Under the pieces are notes generated by a model. It was not told where the DNA came from and ran no database searches. It worked only from the letters and a program-made list of their open reading frames with translations. Positions 28,910-36,808 of a stretch of 36,808 nt of DNA are shown piece by piece; positions within the stretch are counted from its first letter, which is position 1, and each line of letters begins with the position of its first letter. Source of the stretch: Thermomonas hydrothermalis. GTDB lineage: Bacteria; Pseudomonadota; Gammaproteobacteria; Xanthomonadales; Xanthomonadaceae. A program made the translations under genes and the position numbers. The stretch lies in assembly GCF_900129205.1 (NCBI RefSeq), contig NZ_FQUK01000026.1, positions 1 to 36,808 of the forward strand, written 5' to 3'.

Positions 28910-29455
28910 TCAGTCCGAGACGGCGTCGTAACGGGCTGGGCGCGGATTGAGGGTGCCGCATTGTGGGCAGGTGCGCAGGCTGTCATCGCGGTAGAAACGG
29001 TCGAAGACGCGCAGGAAGTCCTGCTCGATGTCGACCAGGTGGAAATACTCGCTGTACAGCTTGTGGTTGCATTGCACGCAGAACCACAGCAACCCGTCGT
29101 CTTCATGCGGCAGGCGCTTGCGCTCGATCACCAGACCCACTGAGCCAGGCATGCGTTGCGGCGAATGCGGCACCCGCGGCGGCAGGTAGAACACCTCACC
29201 GGCACGGATCGGGATATCACGCACTGTGCCGCGCTCGCCATCGAAGTCGTCCTGGACACGCAGCACCATCTCGCCTTCCAGCTGGTAGAACCATTCCGGG
29301 CCTTCCTCGATGTGGTAATCGGTGCGGGCATTGGGGCCGCCGACGATCATCACGATGAACGCGTCCTGGACGATGCATTTGTTGCCGACCGGCGGTTTGA
29401 GCAGATGGCGGTGCGCTTCGATCCAGGCATGCAGATTGAAGGCGGCAGGCAGCAT
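28910..29455 (-). CDS. nbaC: 3-hydroxyanthranilate 3,4-dioxygenase
   Basis: This Fe2+ enzyme opens the ring of 3-hydroxyanthranilate to 2-amino-3-carboxymuconate semialdehyde (ACMS). The 181-residue cupin has [16 protein letters not shown] with iron ligands His48 and Glu54, the third ligand His97 in [11 protein letters not shown], and the C-terminal rubredoxin-like site of bacterial enzymes with Cys126, Cys129, Cys163 and Cys166. The spacing between Glu54 and His97 is a few residues longer than in Cupriavidus metallidurans. The ATG at 29455 gives the usual short N-terminus. It is the last gene of the operon, 4 bp after the RidA-family gene. ACMS either closes by itself to quinolinate (NAD synthesis) or is degraded; the neighbours favour degradation. 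Confidence 0.95.
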   Translation of the reverse strand: MLPAAFNLHAWIEAHRHLLKPPVGNKCIVQDAFIVMIVGGPNARTDYHIEEGPEWFYQLEGEMVLRVQDDFDGERGTVRDIPIRAGEVFYLPPRVPHSPQRMPGSVGLVIERKRLPHEDDGLLWFCVQCNHKLYSEYFHLVDIEQDFLRVFDRFYRDDSLRTCPQCGTLNPRPARYDAVSD

Positions 29456-29459
29456 GGCG

Positions 29460-29888
29460 TCAGTCCTCCAGCAGGGCGATGCACTTGAGTTCGATGGCAA
29501 TCGGCGTGGGCAGGGCATCGATGCCGACCGTGGTGCGGCAGGGCGCCCGTGCCGGGTCCGGGAAATACTCAGCCCAGAGGGCATTGAAGGTGGCAAAGTC
29601 GCGGGCCATATCGGTGAGATAGACGGTGACGTCGATCAGGTTGTCCCAGCGCGCACCGCTGGCGGCCAGCACCGCACGGACATTGGCGAACACGGCGTGG
29701 ATCTGGGCGGTGATGTCGTAGTCCAGCAGGCGGCCGTCCTGAGCGTAGACATTGCCCGGAATGGCGTTGGTCTGCGGGTCACGCGGGCCGATCCCGGACA
29801 GAAACAGCAACGCACCGACCCGGCGTGCGTGCGGGTAATGACCCACCGCCTTGGGCGCGCCGGTTGCCTGAATCGCAGACGTGTTCAT
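29460..29888 (-). CDS. RidA-family protein, probably 2-aminomuconate deaminase
   Basis: The 142-residue YjgF/RidA-fold product starts [17 protein letters not shown] in residues 16-32, has the Arg-containing [21 protein letters not shown] segment (from about residue 114), and is a little longer than plain RidA. The YPHxRRxGxLLFxSG start resembles NbaF-type 2-aminomuconate deaminases, which release ammonia from 2-aminomuconate to give 4-oxalocrotonate. Its place between carbonic anhydrase and 3-hydroxyanthranilate dioxygenase supports that role over general enamine/imine removal. The ATG at 29888 overlaps the carbonic anhydrase stop (ATGA). Confidence 0.82.
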   Translation of the reverse strand: MNTSAIQATGAPKAVGHYPHARRVGALLFLSGIGPRDPQTNAIPGNVYAQDGRLLDYDITAQIHAVFANVRAVLAASGARWDNLIDVTVYLTDMARDFATFNALWAEYFPDPARAPCRTTVGIDALPTPIAIELKCIALLED

Positions 29889-30550
29889 CCGGCCATCCCC
29901 CGGCGCTGCCCCACACCGGCCACGGCACGCGCATAGGCGCTGGCCACCTCCTCAGGCGCACTGACATCCATGCCCAGCTCGCGTACCCGGCCGTCGGCCA
30001 GGCTGTACACCCAGCCGTGCACGGCCAGCGTCTGCCCGCGTGCCCAGGCATCGGTGAGCATGGTGGTCTGACAGACGTGCAGCGCCTGTTCGATGGCGTT
30101 GAGCTCGCACAGCGCGTCGTGACGCTGCGCCTCGGGCAGGCTGTTCAGCAGCCCGGCATGCTTTTGCGCGACGTCGCCGACATGGCGAACCCAGTTGTCA
30201 GCCAGCCCCAGCCGGGTGCCGTGCAGCGCAGCGCCGACGCCGCCACAGCCGTAATGGCCCACGACCAGGATGTGCTTGACCTTCAGCACGTCCACCGAAA
30301 ACTGCAGCACGGACAGGCAGTTCAGGTCGGTATGCACGACCACGTTGGCGATGTTGCGATGGACGAATACTTCGCCCGGCAGCAGGTCAACCACCTGGTT
30401 GGCCGGCACCCGCGAGTCGGAGCAGCCGATCCATAAATATTCCGGAGTTTGCTGGCGGGAGAGGCGTTCGAAGAACGTGGGGTCTTCCTGGGTGACGCGC
30501 TCGGCCCAGCGTCGGTTGTTGTGAAGCAGGCTATCCAGGTGTGTGGCCAT
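29885..30550 (-). CDS. can: Beta-class carbonic anhydrase
   Basis: The 221-residue enzyme interconverts CO2 and bicarbonate. It has the Zn ligands Cys43, His99 and Cys102 with the Asp45-Arg47 pair in GCSDSRVPA, and GHYGCGG, in nearly the same numbering as E. coli Can. Length and motifs are complete. It lies 15 bp after the aldehyde dehydrogenase gene and overlaps the RidA-family gene, so it is built into the kynurenine-type operon. Decarboxylation of ACMS would release CO2, a possible reason for this placing, though it may simply be the housekeeping carbonic anhydrase. Confidence 0.94.
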   Translation of the reverse strand: MATHLDSLLHNNRRWAERVTQEDPTFFERLSRQQTPEYLWIGCSDSRVPANQVVDLLPGEVFVHRNIANVVVHTDLNCLSVLQFSVDVLKVKHILVVGHYGCGGVGAALHGTRLGLADNWVRHVGDVAQKHAGLLNSLPEAQRHDALCELNAIEQALHVCQTTMLTDAWARGQTLAVHGWVYSLADGRVRELGMDVSAPEEVASAYARAVAGVGQRRGMAG

Positions 30551-30565
30551 GGCAGGCGTGTTGGT

Positions 30566-32002
30566 TCAAAGGGTAGGGGGAAGTGCAATGCCGACATTGC
30601 GCGGTTCGGTGAAAAAGCGCATCGCCTCCAGGCCACCCTCGCGGCCGATGCCGGATGCGCCGGTGCCGCCGAAGGGCGTGCGCAGGTCGCGCAGCAGCCA
30701 GCTGTTGATCCATACGATGCCCACCCGAAGCTGCGCGCCAAAACGGTGTGCGCGGGTCAGATCGCGCGTCCACACGCTGGCCGACAGGCCGTAGTCGGAG
30801 GCGTTGGCGAGCGCCAATGCCTCGTCGTCGTTGTCAAAGGCTTGCAGGGTGACCACCGGGCCGAAGATCTCCTCGCGGTTGGTGGTGCAGTCCGGGCCCA
30901 GGCCCTCGATCACGGTCGGCGCGATGAACCAGCCGGGGCGATCCAGTGCGGTGCCGCCGCACAGGACGCGGCCGCCCTCGGCGCGTGCGCGTTCGATCGC
31001 CGCAAGCACCTTGTCGAACTGCGCCTGCGACACCACCGGCCCCAGCTGCACGCCGTCCTCCAACGGTTCGCCCAGGCGCAGCGCGCGGGCGCGTGCGACG
31101 AAGGCGTCGCGGAACTCGGCGTAGATCGAACGCTCGATCAGCAGCCGTGAACCACACAGGCAGATCTGTCCGCTGTTCTGGAACGCGCTGCGCACCAGCG
31201 TGTCGAGCTGCGCGCGCCAGTCGCTGTCGGCAAACACCAAGGTGGCGTTCTTGCCACCCAGTTCCAGCGAGACTTTCTTCAGCAGCGGCCCGGCGATGCC
31301 GGCGATGCGGCGGCCCACGGCGGTGCTGCCGGTGAACGAGATCGCCTTGACCTGCGGATGCGCCACCAGCGGCTCGCCGACCTCGGGGCCGCGGCCATGG
31401 ACGATGTTGAGCACGCCCGGCGGCAGGCCGGTGTCCAGCGCCAGCTCGCCCAGCAGTGTCGCGGTGGCGGGGGTGATCTCCGATGGTTTGGCGACCACCG
31501 TGTTGCCGGCAGCCAGCGCCGGCGCGATCTTCCAGGTGAACAGGTACAGCGGCAGATTCCACGGGCTGATGCAGCCCACCACGCCCAGCGGCAGCCGCAG
31601 GGTGTAGTTCAGGCCGGCTTCGCCGTGGTGCGATTCGCTGGCGAACTGGGTGGCCGCGTGCGCGAAGAAGCGCAGGTTGGCAATGGCGCGTGGAATCTCG
31701 ATGTCACGCGCCAGTGCCAGCGGTTTGCCGGCGTCGAGGCTTTCCGTGCGGGCGAAGGCGTCGAGGCGTGCTTCCAGCGCGTCGGCCAGCCGCTCCAGGT
31801 GGCGGGCGCGGTCGCTGTTGCGCAGTGCGGCCCAGGCCGGCGCGGCGTTGCTGGCTGCAGCGACCGCGGTCTCAATGGTGCTGGCATCGCCTGCCGCAAC
31901 CTCGGCATATGGCTGCGCATGGGCGGGGTCAAACACCGGCAGCCAGCGCGTGCTGGACGCGCCGCCGCAGGTCGTACCAATCACATGGCCAAAGCGTTGC
32001 AT
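30566..32002 (-). CDS. Aldehyde dehydrogenase, probably 2-aminomuconic (or 2-hydroxymuconic) semialdehyde dehydrogenase
   Basis: This 478-residue NAD+-dependent dehydrogenase has the cofactor region SPWNLPLYLFTWKIAPALAA, SFTGSTAVG, the general base Glu247 in SLELGG and the catalytic Cys281 in FQNSGQICLCGSR. The GQICLCGSR context, TPFGGTGASGIGREGG and the PRNVGIAL end fit the aminomuconate/hydroxymuconate semialdehyde dehydrogenase group (ALDH8A1/AmnC/NbaE). It would oxidise 2-aminomuconate semialdehyde to 2-aminomuconate. It is the first gene of the operon. Assignment rests on family pattern plus context. Confidence 0.87.
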   Translation of the reverse strand: MQRFGHVIGTTCGGASSTRWLPVFDPAHAQPYAEVAAGDASTIETAVAAASNAAPAWAALRNSDRARHLERLADALEARLDAFARTESLDAGKPLALARDIEIPRAIANLRFFAHAATQFASESHHGEAGLNYTLRLPLGVVGCISPWNLPLYLFTWKIAPALAAGNTVVAKPSEITPATATLLGELALDTGLPPGVLNIVHGRGPEVGEPLVAHPQVKAISFTGSTAVGRRIAGIAGPLLKKVSLELGGKNATLVFADSDWRAQLDTLVRSAFQNSGQICLCGSRLLIERSIYAEFRDAFVARARALRLGEPLEDGVQLGPVVSQAQFDKVLAAIERARAEGGRVLCGGTALDRPGWFIAPTVIEGLGPDCTTNREEIFGPVVTLQAFDNDDEALALANASDYGLSASVWTRDLTRAHRFGAQLRVGIVWINSWLLRDLRTPFGGTGASGIGREGGLEAMRFFTEPRNVGIALPPTL

Positions 32003-32008
32003 CCGGTC

Positions 32009-32034
32009 AGTCTACCAGCCGGTATTTCCCGGCT
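32009..32034 (-). promoter_or_regulatory. Possible promoter -10 and operator-like dyad of the kynurenine-type operon
   Basis: On the minus strand TAGACT (32014-32009) lies just before the dehydrogenase ATG, and AGCCGG/CCGGCT (32034-32029 with 32022-32017) forms an inverted repeat where the spacer would be. No clear -35 is seen. A repressor site is possible. Confidence 0.3.
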
Positions 32035-32123
32035 GCCGCGGTACGGGCGATGCGCGACATCCGCGGCTTTGACGATCGTGGTGCAGTGCGTGGCTGTGTG
32101 CGCACTGGGGCCCGTCGTCAGGA

Positions 32124-34709
32124 TCAGCACAATGCCTTGAGCCGATACAAGGCTTCCAGCGCCTGGCGCGGTGTGAGCTCATCCGGATCGAGCGCGGCCA
32201 GCGCTTCCAGGGCAGCCGAGGGGGGCGGGAACAGGCCGATTTGTTGAGGGGCGTCGAGGGCGGGCGCATTCATGGCGACCGGGGTGTCCTGGGCGCGTGC
32301 TTCCAGTTCGGCCAGCCGGGTGCGTGCCTGTTTGAGTACGTCCCGCGGCAGGCCAGCCAGTGCGGCCACCTGTAGCCCAAAGCTGCGGTTGGCAGGGCCA
32401 GGGCGTACGGCGTGCATGAACACCAGCGCGTCACCATGCTCGACCGCGTCCAGGTGCAGATTGGCGATCCCGCTGCCGGGTTGGGCCAGCGCGGTCAGCT
32501 CGAAGTAATGCGTGGCAAACAGCGTGTAGCTGCGATTGACGCCGGCCAGTTGGCGTGCGACGGCATCGGCCAGTGCTAGCCCGTCGTAGGTGGAGGTGCC
32601 GCGCCCGATCTCGTCCATCAGCACCAGCGACTGTTCGCTGGCGTGGTGCAGGATGTAGGCGGTTTCGCTCATCTCCACCATGAAGGTGGACTGGCCGCGG
32701 GCCAGGTCGTCGCCAGCGCCGATGCGGGTGAGGATGCGGTCGATCGGGCCGATCACGGCTCTGGCGGCTGGCACGAAGCTGCCGATATGCGCCAGCAGCA
32801 CGATCAGCGCGTTTTGCCGCATGTACGTGCTTTTGCCGCCCATGTTGGGGCCGGTGATGATGTACATGCGGGTCTGATCGTCGAACACCAGATCATTGGG
32901 TTCGAACGGCGCCTCGCGCAGGGTTTCGACGACCGGATGCCGGCCGCGTTCGATCTGGATACCTGGTTGCTCGCGCAGTTCCGGGCAGTTCCAGTCGAGG
33001 GTGCGCGCCCGTTCGGCAAAACAGGCCAGGACATCGAGTTCGGCCAGGGCCTGGGCGCAGCGGCGCAGTGGCTCCAGCACCTGGTTGAGCCGGTCCAGTA
33101 CGCCGTCATACAGCAGTTTCTCCCGCGCCAGTGACCGTTCCCGCGCCGACAGCACTTTGTCCTCGAAGGCTTTGAGTTCTTCGGTGATGTAGCGCTCGGC
33201 GCCGGTCAGGGTCTGACGGCGGGTGTAATGCACCGGGGCCTTGTCGCTCTGGGCCTTGCTGATTTCGATGTAATAGCCGTGAACGCGGTTGTAGCCGACC
33301 TTGAGGGTGGGGATGCCGGTGGCCTCGCGTTCGCGCGCCTCCAGCGCGACCAGGAACTGATCGGCATGGGTGGACAGCCGGCGCAGCTCGTCCAGTTCGG
33401 CATCGAATCCGTCGGCGATCACCCCGCCATCGCGGGCCAGCAACGGAGGTTGCGGCACGATCGCCGCCTGCAGGTAGGCGGCGGTATCGGCGTGTTCGCC
33501 CAGCTCCGCCGCCAGTGTCTGCAGGCGCGGGGAATCCAGCGGCGCCAGCAGGGCGCGAATGCGGGGCAGCAGGGTCAACCCGTCGCGCAGGGTGGACAGG
33601 TCGCGTGGGCGGGCACTGCGCAGGGCGACCCGGGCCAGGATGCGTTCCATGTCACCGAGGGCGCGAAACGTCTCGCGCAGATCCGCATCGATTCCGCTGT
33701 CGAGCAGGGTCTGCACGGCATGGTGGCGCTCGCGCAAGACCTGGCGATCCCGCAAGGGGCGGTGCAGCCAGCGACGCAGCAGACGCCCACCCATCGGGGT
33801 CACGGTGCTGTCGAGCACGCCGAGCAGGGTGGCGCGGGTATCGCCATCGATGCGGCTGTCCAGTTCCAGATGGCGACGAGTGGCCGCGTTCATTGCGATG
33901 GCATCCTCGCCGCTTTCCACGGCGATGCTGCGCAGATGCGGCAGGCGCTGCTTCTGGGTTTCTTCCACATAGCCCAGCAGCGCGGCAGACGCCGCAATGG
34001 CCAGTGGCTTGTCATCCAGGCCAAAGCCGGTGAGATCGTGCACGCCGAAAAACTGCAGCAGCTGGCGACGGCCGGATTCGGGATCGAACAGCCAGGGGGC
34101 ACGCCGCCGCAGACCGCGTGCTTCCTGTACGCACGCCGGCCAGCCTTCTTCATCCGGGATCAGCACTTCCGCCGGCTGCAGGCGGGCCAGCTCGGCGTCA
34201 AGGGCATCCTCGCCAGGCACCTGGCTGGCGCGCAGGCGGCCGCTGGCCAGATCGGCCCAGGCCAGACCGAAGCCGGCCTTGCCGCGGCTGATCGCCAGCA
34301 GCAGCGTGTCGCGGCGCTCATCCAGCAAGGCATCGTCGGTCACCGTGCCGGGCGTGACCACGCGCACCACTTTGCGTTCGACCAGGCCCTTGCTGGTGGC
34401 AGGATCCCCGATCTGCTCGCAGATGGCCACCGATTCGCCTAGCGCCACCAGACGAGCGAGGTAACTTTCGTAGGCGTGTACCGGCACCCCGGCCATCGGG
34501 ATCGGTTGACCTGCCGACTGGCCGCGTTGGGTCAGGGTGATGTCGAGCAGGCGCGCCGCCTTGCGGGCATCGTCGTAGAACAGCTCGTAGAAATCGCCCA
34601 TCCGAAAGAACAGCAGCACATCCGGATACTCCGCCTTGGCGGCGAAGTACTGCTTCATCAGTGGTGTGTGTTCAGCGGATTTGCTGGCAGAAGAATCAGA
34701 CGCGGTCAC
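32124..34709 (-). CDS. mutS: DNA mismatch repair protein MutS
   Basis: MutS finds mismatches and starts mismatch repair with MutL. The 861-residue protein has the mismatch-reading GDFYELF (Phe40-Tyr-Glu42), the connector, lever and clamp domains, Walker [10 protein letters not shown] (620-628), Walker [15 protein letters not shown] and the C-terminal tetramer helix [16 protein letters not shown]. The start is most likely GTG at 34709, placing 17 residues before [13 protein letters not shown] as in related proteins; the upstream open frame is Cys/Arg-rich and not conserved in style. No good ribosome binding site is seen. It appears intact. Confidence 0.96.
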   Translation of the reverse strand: MTASDSSASKSAEHTPLMKQYFAAKAEYPDVLLFFRMGDFYELFYDDARKAARLLDITLTQRGQSAGQPIPMAGVPVHAYESYLARLVALGESVAICEQIGDPATSKGLVERKVVRVVTPGTVTDDALLDERRDTLLLAISRGKAGFGLAWADLASGRLRASQVPGEDALDAELARLQPAEVLIPDEEGWPACVQEARGLRRRAPWLFDPESGRRQLLQFFGVHDLTGFGLDDKPLAIAASAALLGYVEETQKQRLPHLRSIAVESGEDAIAMNAATRRHLELDSRIDGDTRATLLGVLDSTVTPMGGRLLRRWLHRPLRDRQVLRERHHAVQTLLDSGIDADLRETFRALGDMERILARVALRSARPRDLSTLRDGLTLLPRIRALLAPLDSPRLQTLAAELGEHADTAAYLQAAIVPQPPLLARDGGVIADGFDAELDELRRLSTHADQFLVALEAREREATGIPTLKVGYNRVHGYYIEISKAQSDKAPVHYTRRQTLTGAERYITEELKAFEDKVLSARERSLAREKLLYDGVLDRLNQVLEPLRRCAQALAELDVLACFAERARTLDWNCPELREQPGIQIERGRHPVVETLREAPFEPNDLVFDDQTRMYIITGPNMGGKSTYMRQNALIVLLAHIGSFVPAARAVIGPIDRILTRIGAGDDLARGQSTFMVEMSETAYILHHASEQSLVLMDEIGRGTSTYDGLALADAVARQLAGVNRSYTLFATHYFELTALAQPGSGIANLHLDAVEHGDALVFMHAVRPGPANRSFGLQVAALAGLPRDVLKQARTRLAELEARAQDTPVAMNAPALDAPQQIGLFPPPSAALEALAALDPDELTPRQALEALYRLKALC

Positions 34710-34822
34710 GGGCGGACAGGCACAGGCTTTCGACGCGCACCGTTTGCACGTCGGCGCACGATTGTAGGGCAGACGACCGCACGCCGAGGCCATCCATGGC
34801 CGGTGGCAGGTTCGATTGGCTT

Positions 34823-34847
34823 GGCACGGGCGCAAAGTGCCCGTGCC
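34823..34847 (-). terminator. Hairpin after the M20 peptidase gene
   Basis: GGCACGGGC and GCCCGTGCC form a perfect 9-bp stem with a 7-nt loop, 5 bp past the peptidase stop. No T-run follows on the minus strand, so termination is uncertain; it may protect the 3' end. Confidence 0.45.
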
Positions 34848-34852
34848 GGAAA

Positions 34853-36358
34853 TCAGCAGCAGCCGTGCTTGGCGCCGGCATAGGCATTGCCGGCGGCGGC
34901 CATGGTGCCCGTGGTCTGGCCGCTCAGACTGGCGCTGTGATGCGCGGCGATCACGCTGGCCACGCAGGCGGTCACCGCTTTGCCCATCGGAATGTGCAGG
35001 AACTCATTCGGGCCGTGGGCATTGGAATGCGGGCCCAGGACGCCGGTGATCATGAACTGGGCGGCAGGGAACTTCTCGCCCAGCATGCCCATGAACGGAA
35101 TGGTGCCGCCTTCACCCATGTACATGGCCGGTTTGCCGAAGAAAGTCAGGCTGGCCTGCTCGATCGCCTCGGTCAGCCAGGGCGCCTGTGGCGGGGCATT
35201 CCAGCCGCTGCTGGCTTTTTCCAGACTGAGGCTGACATGGGCGCCGTAGGGCGGGTCGCGGAGCAGGACCTCCTGCAACAGCTCGCCAGCGCGCTTGCCG
35301 TCCAGGGTCGGCGGCAGGCGCAAGCTGAGCTTGAGCGAGGTGAACGGGCGCAGCACGTTGCCGGCCGAATCCAGCGGCGGGATGCCGTCCACCCCGGTGA
35401 TGGACAGCGCCGGCCGCCAGGTTCGGTTGAGCACCAGTTCGGTCAGATCGTCGTGCATCGGCCGCATGCCGGGCAGCAGCGGGAATTTGTCATAGACCGC
35501 ACTCCCCAGCACGTCGGCGACTTTCTGCGCCTGCTGGCGACGTTCTTCCGGGATGTCCACGTGCAGGCCATCGAGCAGAATGCGGCCGGTGGCTTCGTCT
35601 TCGATGCGAGAGAGCAGGGTGCGGATCACGCGGAAGCTGGATGGCACGATGCCCGAGGCATCACCGGAATGCACGCCTTCCGACAGCACCTTGACGGTCA
35701 GGTTGCCACCCGCCAGACCGCGCAGCGAGGTGGTGCACCAGAGCTGCTCGTAGTTGCCGCAGCCGGAATCCAGACAGACCACCAGCGACGGCTTGCCGAT
35801 GCGATCGGCCAGGTGATCCACGTAAAAGGGCAGGTCGTAGCTGCCGGATTCTTCGCAGGCTTCGATCAACACCACGCAGCGGGCATGCGGCGCGCCTTGT
35901 GCCTGCAGCGCCATGATCGCCGCAAGCGAGCCGTAGATCGCGTAGCCATCATCGGCGCCGCCGCGGCCGTACAGGCGGTCACCCTCCAGCACCGGCTCCC
36001 ACGGGCCCTTGCCTTCGTCCCAGCCTGTCATTTCAGGCTGCTTGTCCAGGTGGCCGTAGAGCAGCACGCAGTCATCGTTGCGGCCACCGTTGGCCGCCGG
36101 AATGTCGATGAAAATCAGCGGTGTGCGACCGTCCAGGCGTACCACCTCGACCTGCATGCCGGGGATCGGCTGCGCCTTGGCCCAGCGTTCCATCAGCGCC
36201 ACGGCACGGTCCATATGGCCGTGCTCGACCCAGTGGTCGTCGAACATCGGCGACTTGTTGGGGATTCGAATGTATTCGATCAGCTGCGGGACGATCTCCT
36301 CGTCCCATTTGCGGTTGACGAAGGCCTGGATCTGGCGCGGGTCGATGGATGTGGACAT
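34853..36358 (-). CDS. M20-family metallopeptidase
   Basis: The 501-residue di-zinc hydrolase has YGHLDKQPE (His103, Asp105), GRGGADDGY (Asp136), EACEESGS (Glu169 base, Glu170 ligand), a later LDSGCG and the C-terminal [11 protein letters not shown] histidine. A dimerisation lid lies between. This is the pattern of dipeptidase/carboxypeptidase members of M20 (CNDP-like), which cleave small peptides or acyl-amino acids; the substrate cannot be told. The ATG at 36358 is chosen by family start; TTG at 36388 is possible and neither has a clear ribosome binding site. The C-terminus has an Ala/Gly-rich tail ending in Cys-Cys, which is unusual. It is upstream of mutS on the same strand, 143 bp away. 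Confidence 0.9.
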   Translation of the reverse strand: MSTSIDPRQIQAFVNRKWDEEIVPQLIEYIRIPNKSPMFDDHWVEHGHMDRAVALMERWAKAQPIPGMQVEVVRLDGRTPLIFIDIPAANGGRNDDCVLLYGHLDKQPEMTGWDEGKGPWEPVLEGDRLYGRGGADDGYAIYGSLAAIMALQAQGAPHARCVVLIEACEESGSYDLPFYVDHLADRIGKPSLVVCLDSGCGNYEQLWCTTSLRGLAGGNLTVKVLSEGVHSGDASGIVPSSFRVIRTLLSRIEDEATGRILLDGLHVDIPEERRQQAQKVADVLGSAVYDKFPLLPGMRPMHDDLTELVLNRTWRPALSITGVDGIPPLDSAGNVLRPFTSLKLSLRLPPTLDGKRAGELLQEVLLRDPPYGAHVSLSLEKASSGWNAPPQAPWLTEAIEQASLTFFGKPAMYMGEGGTIPFMGMLGEKFPAAQFMITGVLGPHSNAHGPNEFLHIPMGKAVTACVASVIAAHHSASLSGQTTGTMAAAGNAYAGAKHGCC

Positions 36359-36493
36359 GAGGTGGGGGAGATCAAGGGGAAACGCCAATTGTACGCCCCG
36401 GCCCGTCTGGCCTGGGCGCAGACGGGCATATTCGGAATTTTCCTACCTCGGGATGCGAAAAAGTGGCTCAATCGCGATTCCAGTGGAAACGGT

Positions 36494-36808
36494 TCATGTC
36501 TGATGGGGAGCATGGAGCCAAGGGTGACGGGGTAGATGCCTGAGCTTGGCGCACAGCAGGTAGCTGATGGCGATCAGGTTGGCGTCAGTGCGATAGCCCT
36601 TGGCGCGGGCCTTGGCGGCCTGGATCTGGGCGTTGAAGGCCTCGACCTGGCCGTTGGACAGGCCGGTGTCGAAATGCCGCAGGATGCCGGTGAGGTGGTC
36701 GCGGATGGTGGCACCGAGCTTCTTGAAGGGCGTCAGCCGACACCGTCGTGCCCAAGAGACCCACTTTCGGAGCAGCGGTTCGGCGGTGGGGCGATCCGAT
36801 GCCATCTC
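36494..36808 (-). CDS. ISL3-family-type transposase, C-terminal part; 5' end outside the window
   Basis: The frame stays open to the last base of the window, so the first part of the gene lies beyond it. The visible 105 codons read KKLGATIRDHLTGILRHF, LSNGQVEAFNAQIQAAKARAKGYR and NLIAISYLLC, which is the end of the DDE domain of ISL3-type transposases (the catalytic Glu in SNGxVEaxNaxIQ and the xRxxGY-R motif). The stop is followed by 135 bp before the peptidase gene. The IS end should lie in that stretch, but I cannot pick a terminal repeat without the other end. Confidence 0.82.
   Translation of the reverse strand, partial: EMASDRPTAEPLLRKWVSWARRCRLTPFKKLGATIRDHLTGILRHFDTGLSNGQVEAFNAQIQAAKARAKGYRTDANLIAISYLLCAKLRHLPRHPWLHAPHQT

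Noticed and set aside
34823-34847. Hairpin as a bidirectional terminator between the peptidase gene and mutS
   Set aside because: Both genes are on the minus strand and no T-run is present on either side, so strong termination cannot be claimed.

Overview
The window is a 36.8 kb piece of chromosome from a GC-rich gammaproteobacterium. It is most likely a member of the Xanthomonadaceae (Xanthomonas/Stenotrophomonas/Lysobacter/Luteimonas group); the genus cannot be fixed by eye. The reasons are strong G/C bias at third codon positions, the order rimP-nusA-infB-rbfA-truB-rpsO-pnp, a fused thrA followed by overlapping thrB and thrC, ypjD divergent from ffh, and protein sequences that read like xanthomonad homologues. 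Almost everything is core housekeeping. Only the two edges are mobile DNA: a DDE (rve) transposase 3' end at 2-412 and an ISL3-type transposase 3' end at 36494-36808, both cut by the window edge.

Left part (0.6-9.3 kb): a secreted, probably outer-membrane protein of unknown function; an MgtA-type Mg2+ P-type ATPase; then, on the minus strand, a tight unit of a two-helix membrane protein, pyrD, murB and an EamA-type transporter with 4-nt start/stop overlaps. Upstream of that unit are an ALDH7-family dehydrogenase and a tRNA-Arg(CCT).

Middle left (9.4-15.6 kb, minus strand): the threonine operon thrA-thrB-thrC, each junction an ATGA overlap. It is preceded by a short leader ORF with eight Thr codons and by a set of mutually exclusive hairpins. 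The last of these buries the thrA Shine-Dalgarno sequence in a 9-bp stem that ends right at the ATG. This looks like a threonine attenuator that may act on translation. Just upstream lies a DAACS-fold symporter that lacks the usual NMDGT cation motif and the substrate-carboxylate Arg.

Middle (15.7-28.9 kb): radA; ypjD and ffh (divergent); then the transcription/translation cluster rimP-nusA-infB-rbfA-truB-rpsO-pnp. The gaps of this cluster hold several strong RNA hairpins: a structured segment and terminator before rimP, hairpins before infB and rbfA, four tandem hairpins between rpsO and pnp, and a 14-bp stem after pnp.

Right part (28.9-36.4 kb, minus strand): an operon for the lower kynurenine (3-hydroxyanthranilate) route, made of an aminomuconate-semialdehyde-type dehydrogenase, a beta-carbonic anhydrase, a RidA-family deaminase and 3-hydroxyanthranilate 3,4-dioxygenase. 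The expected decarboxylase (ACMSD) is absent here. mutS and an M20 metallopeptidase follow. No CRISPR array, prophage, defence system or obviously foreign island was seen.
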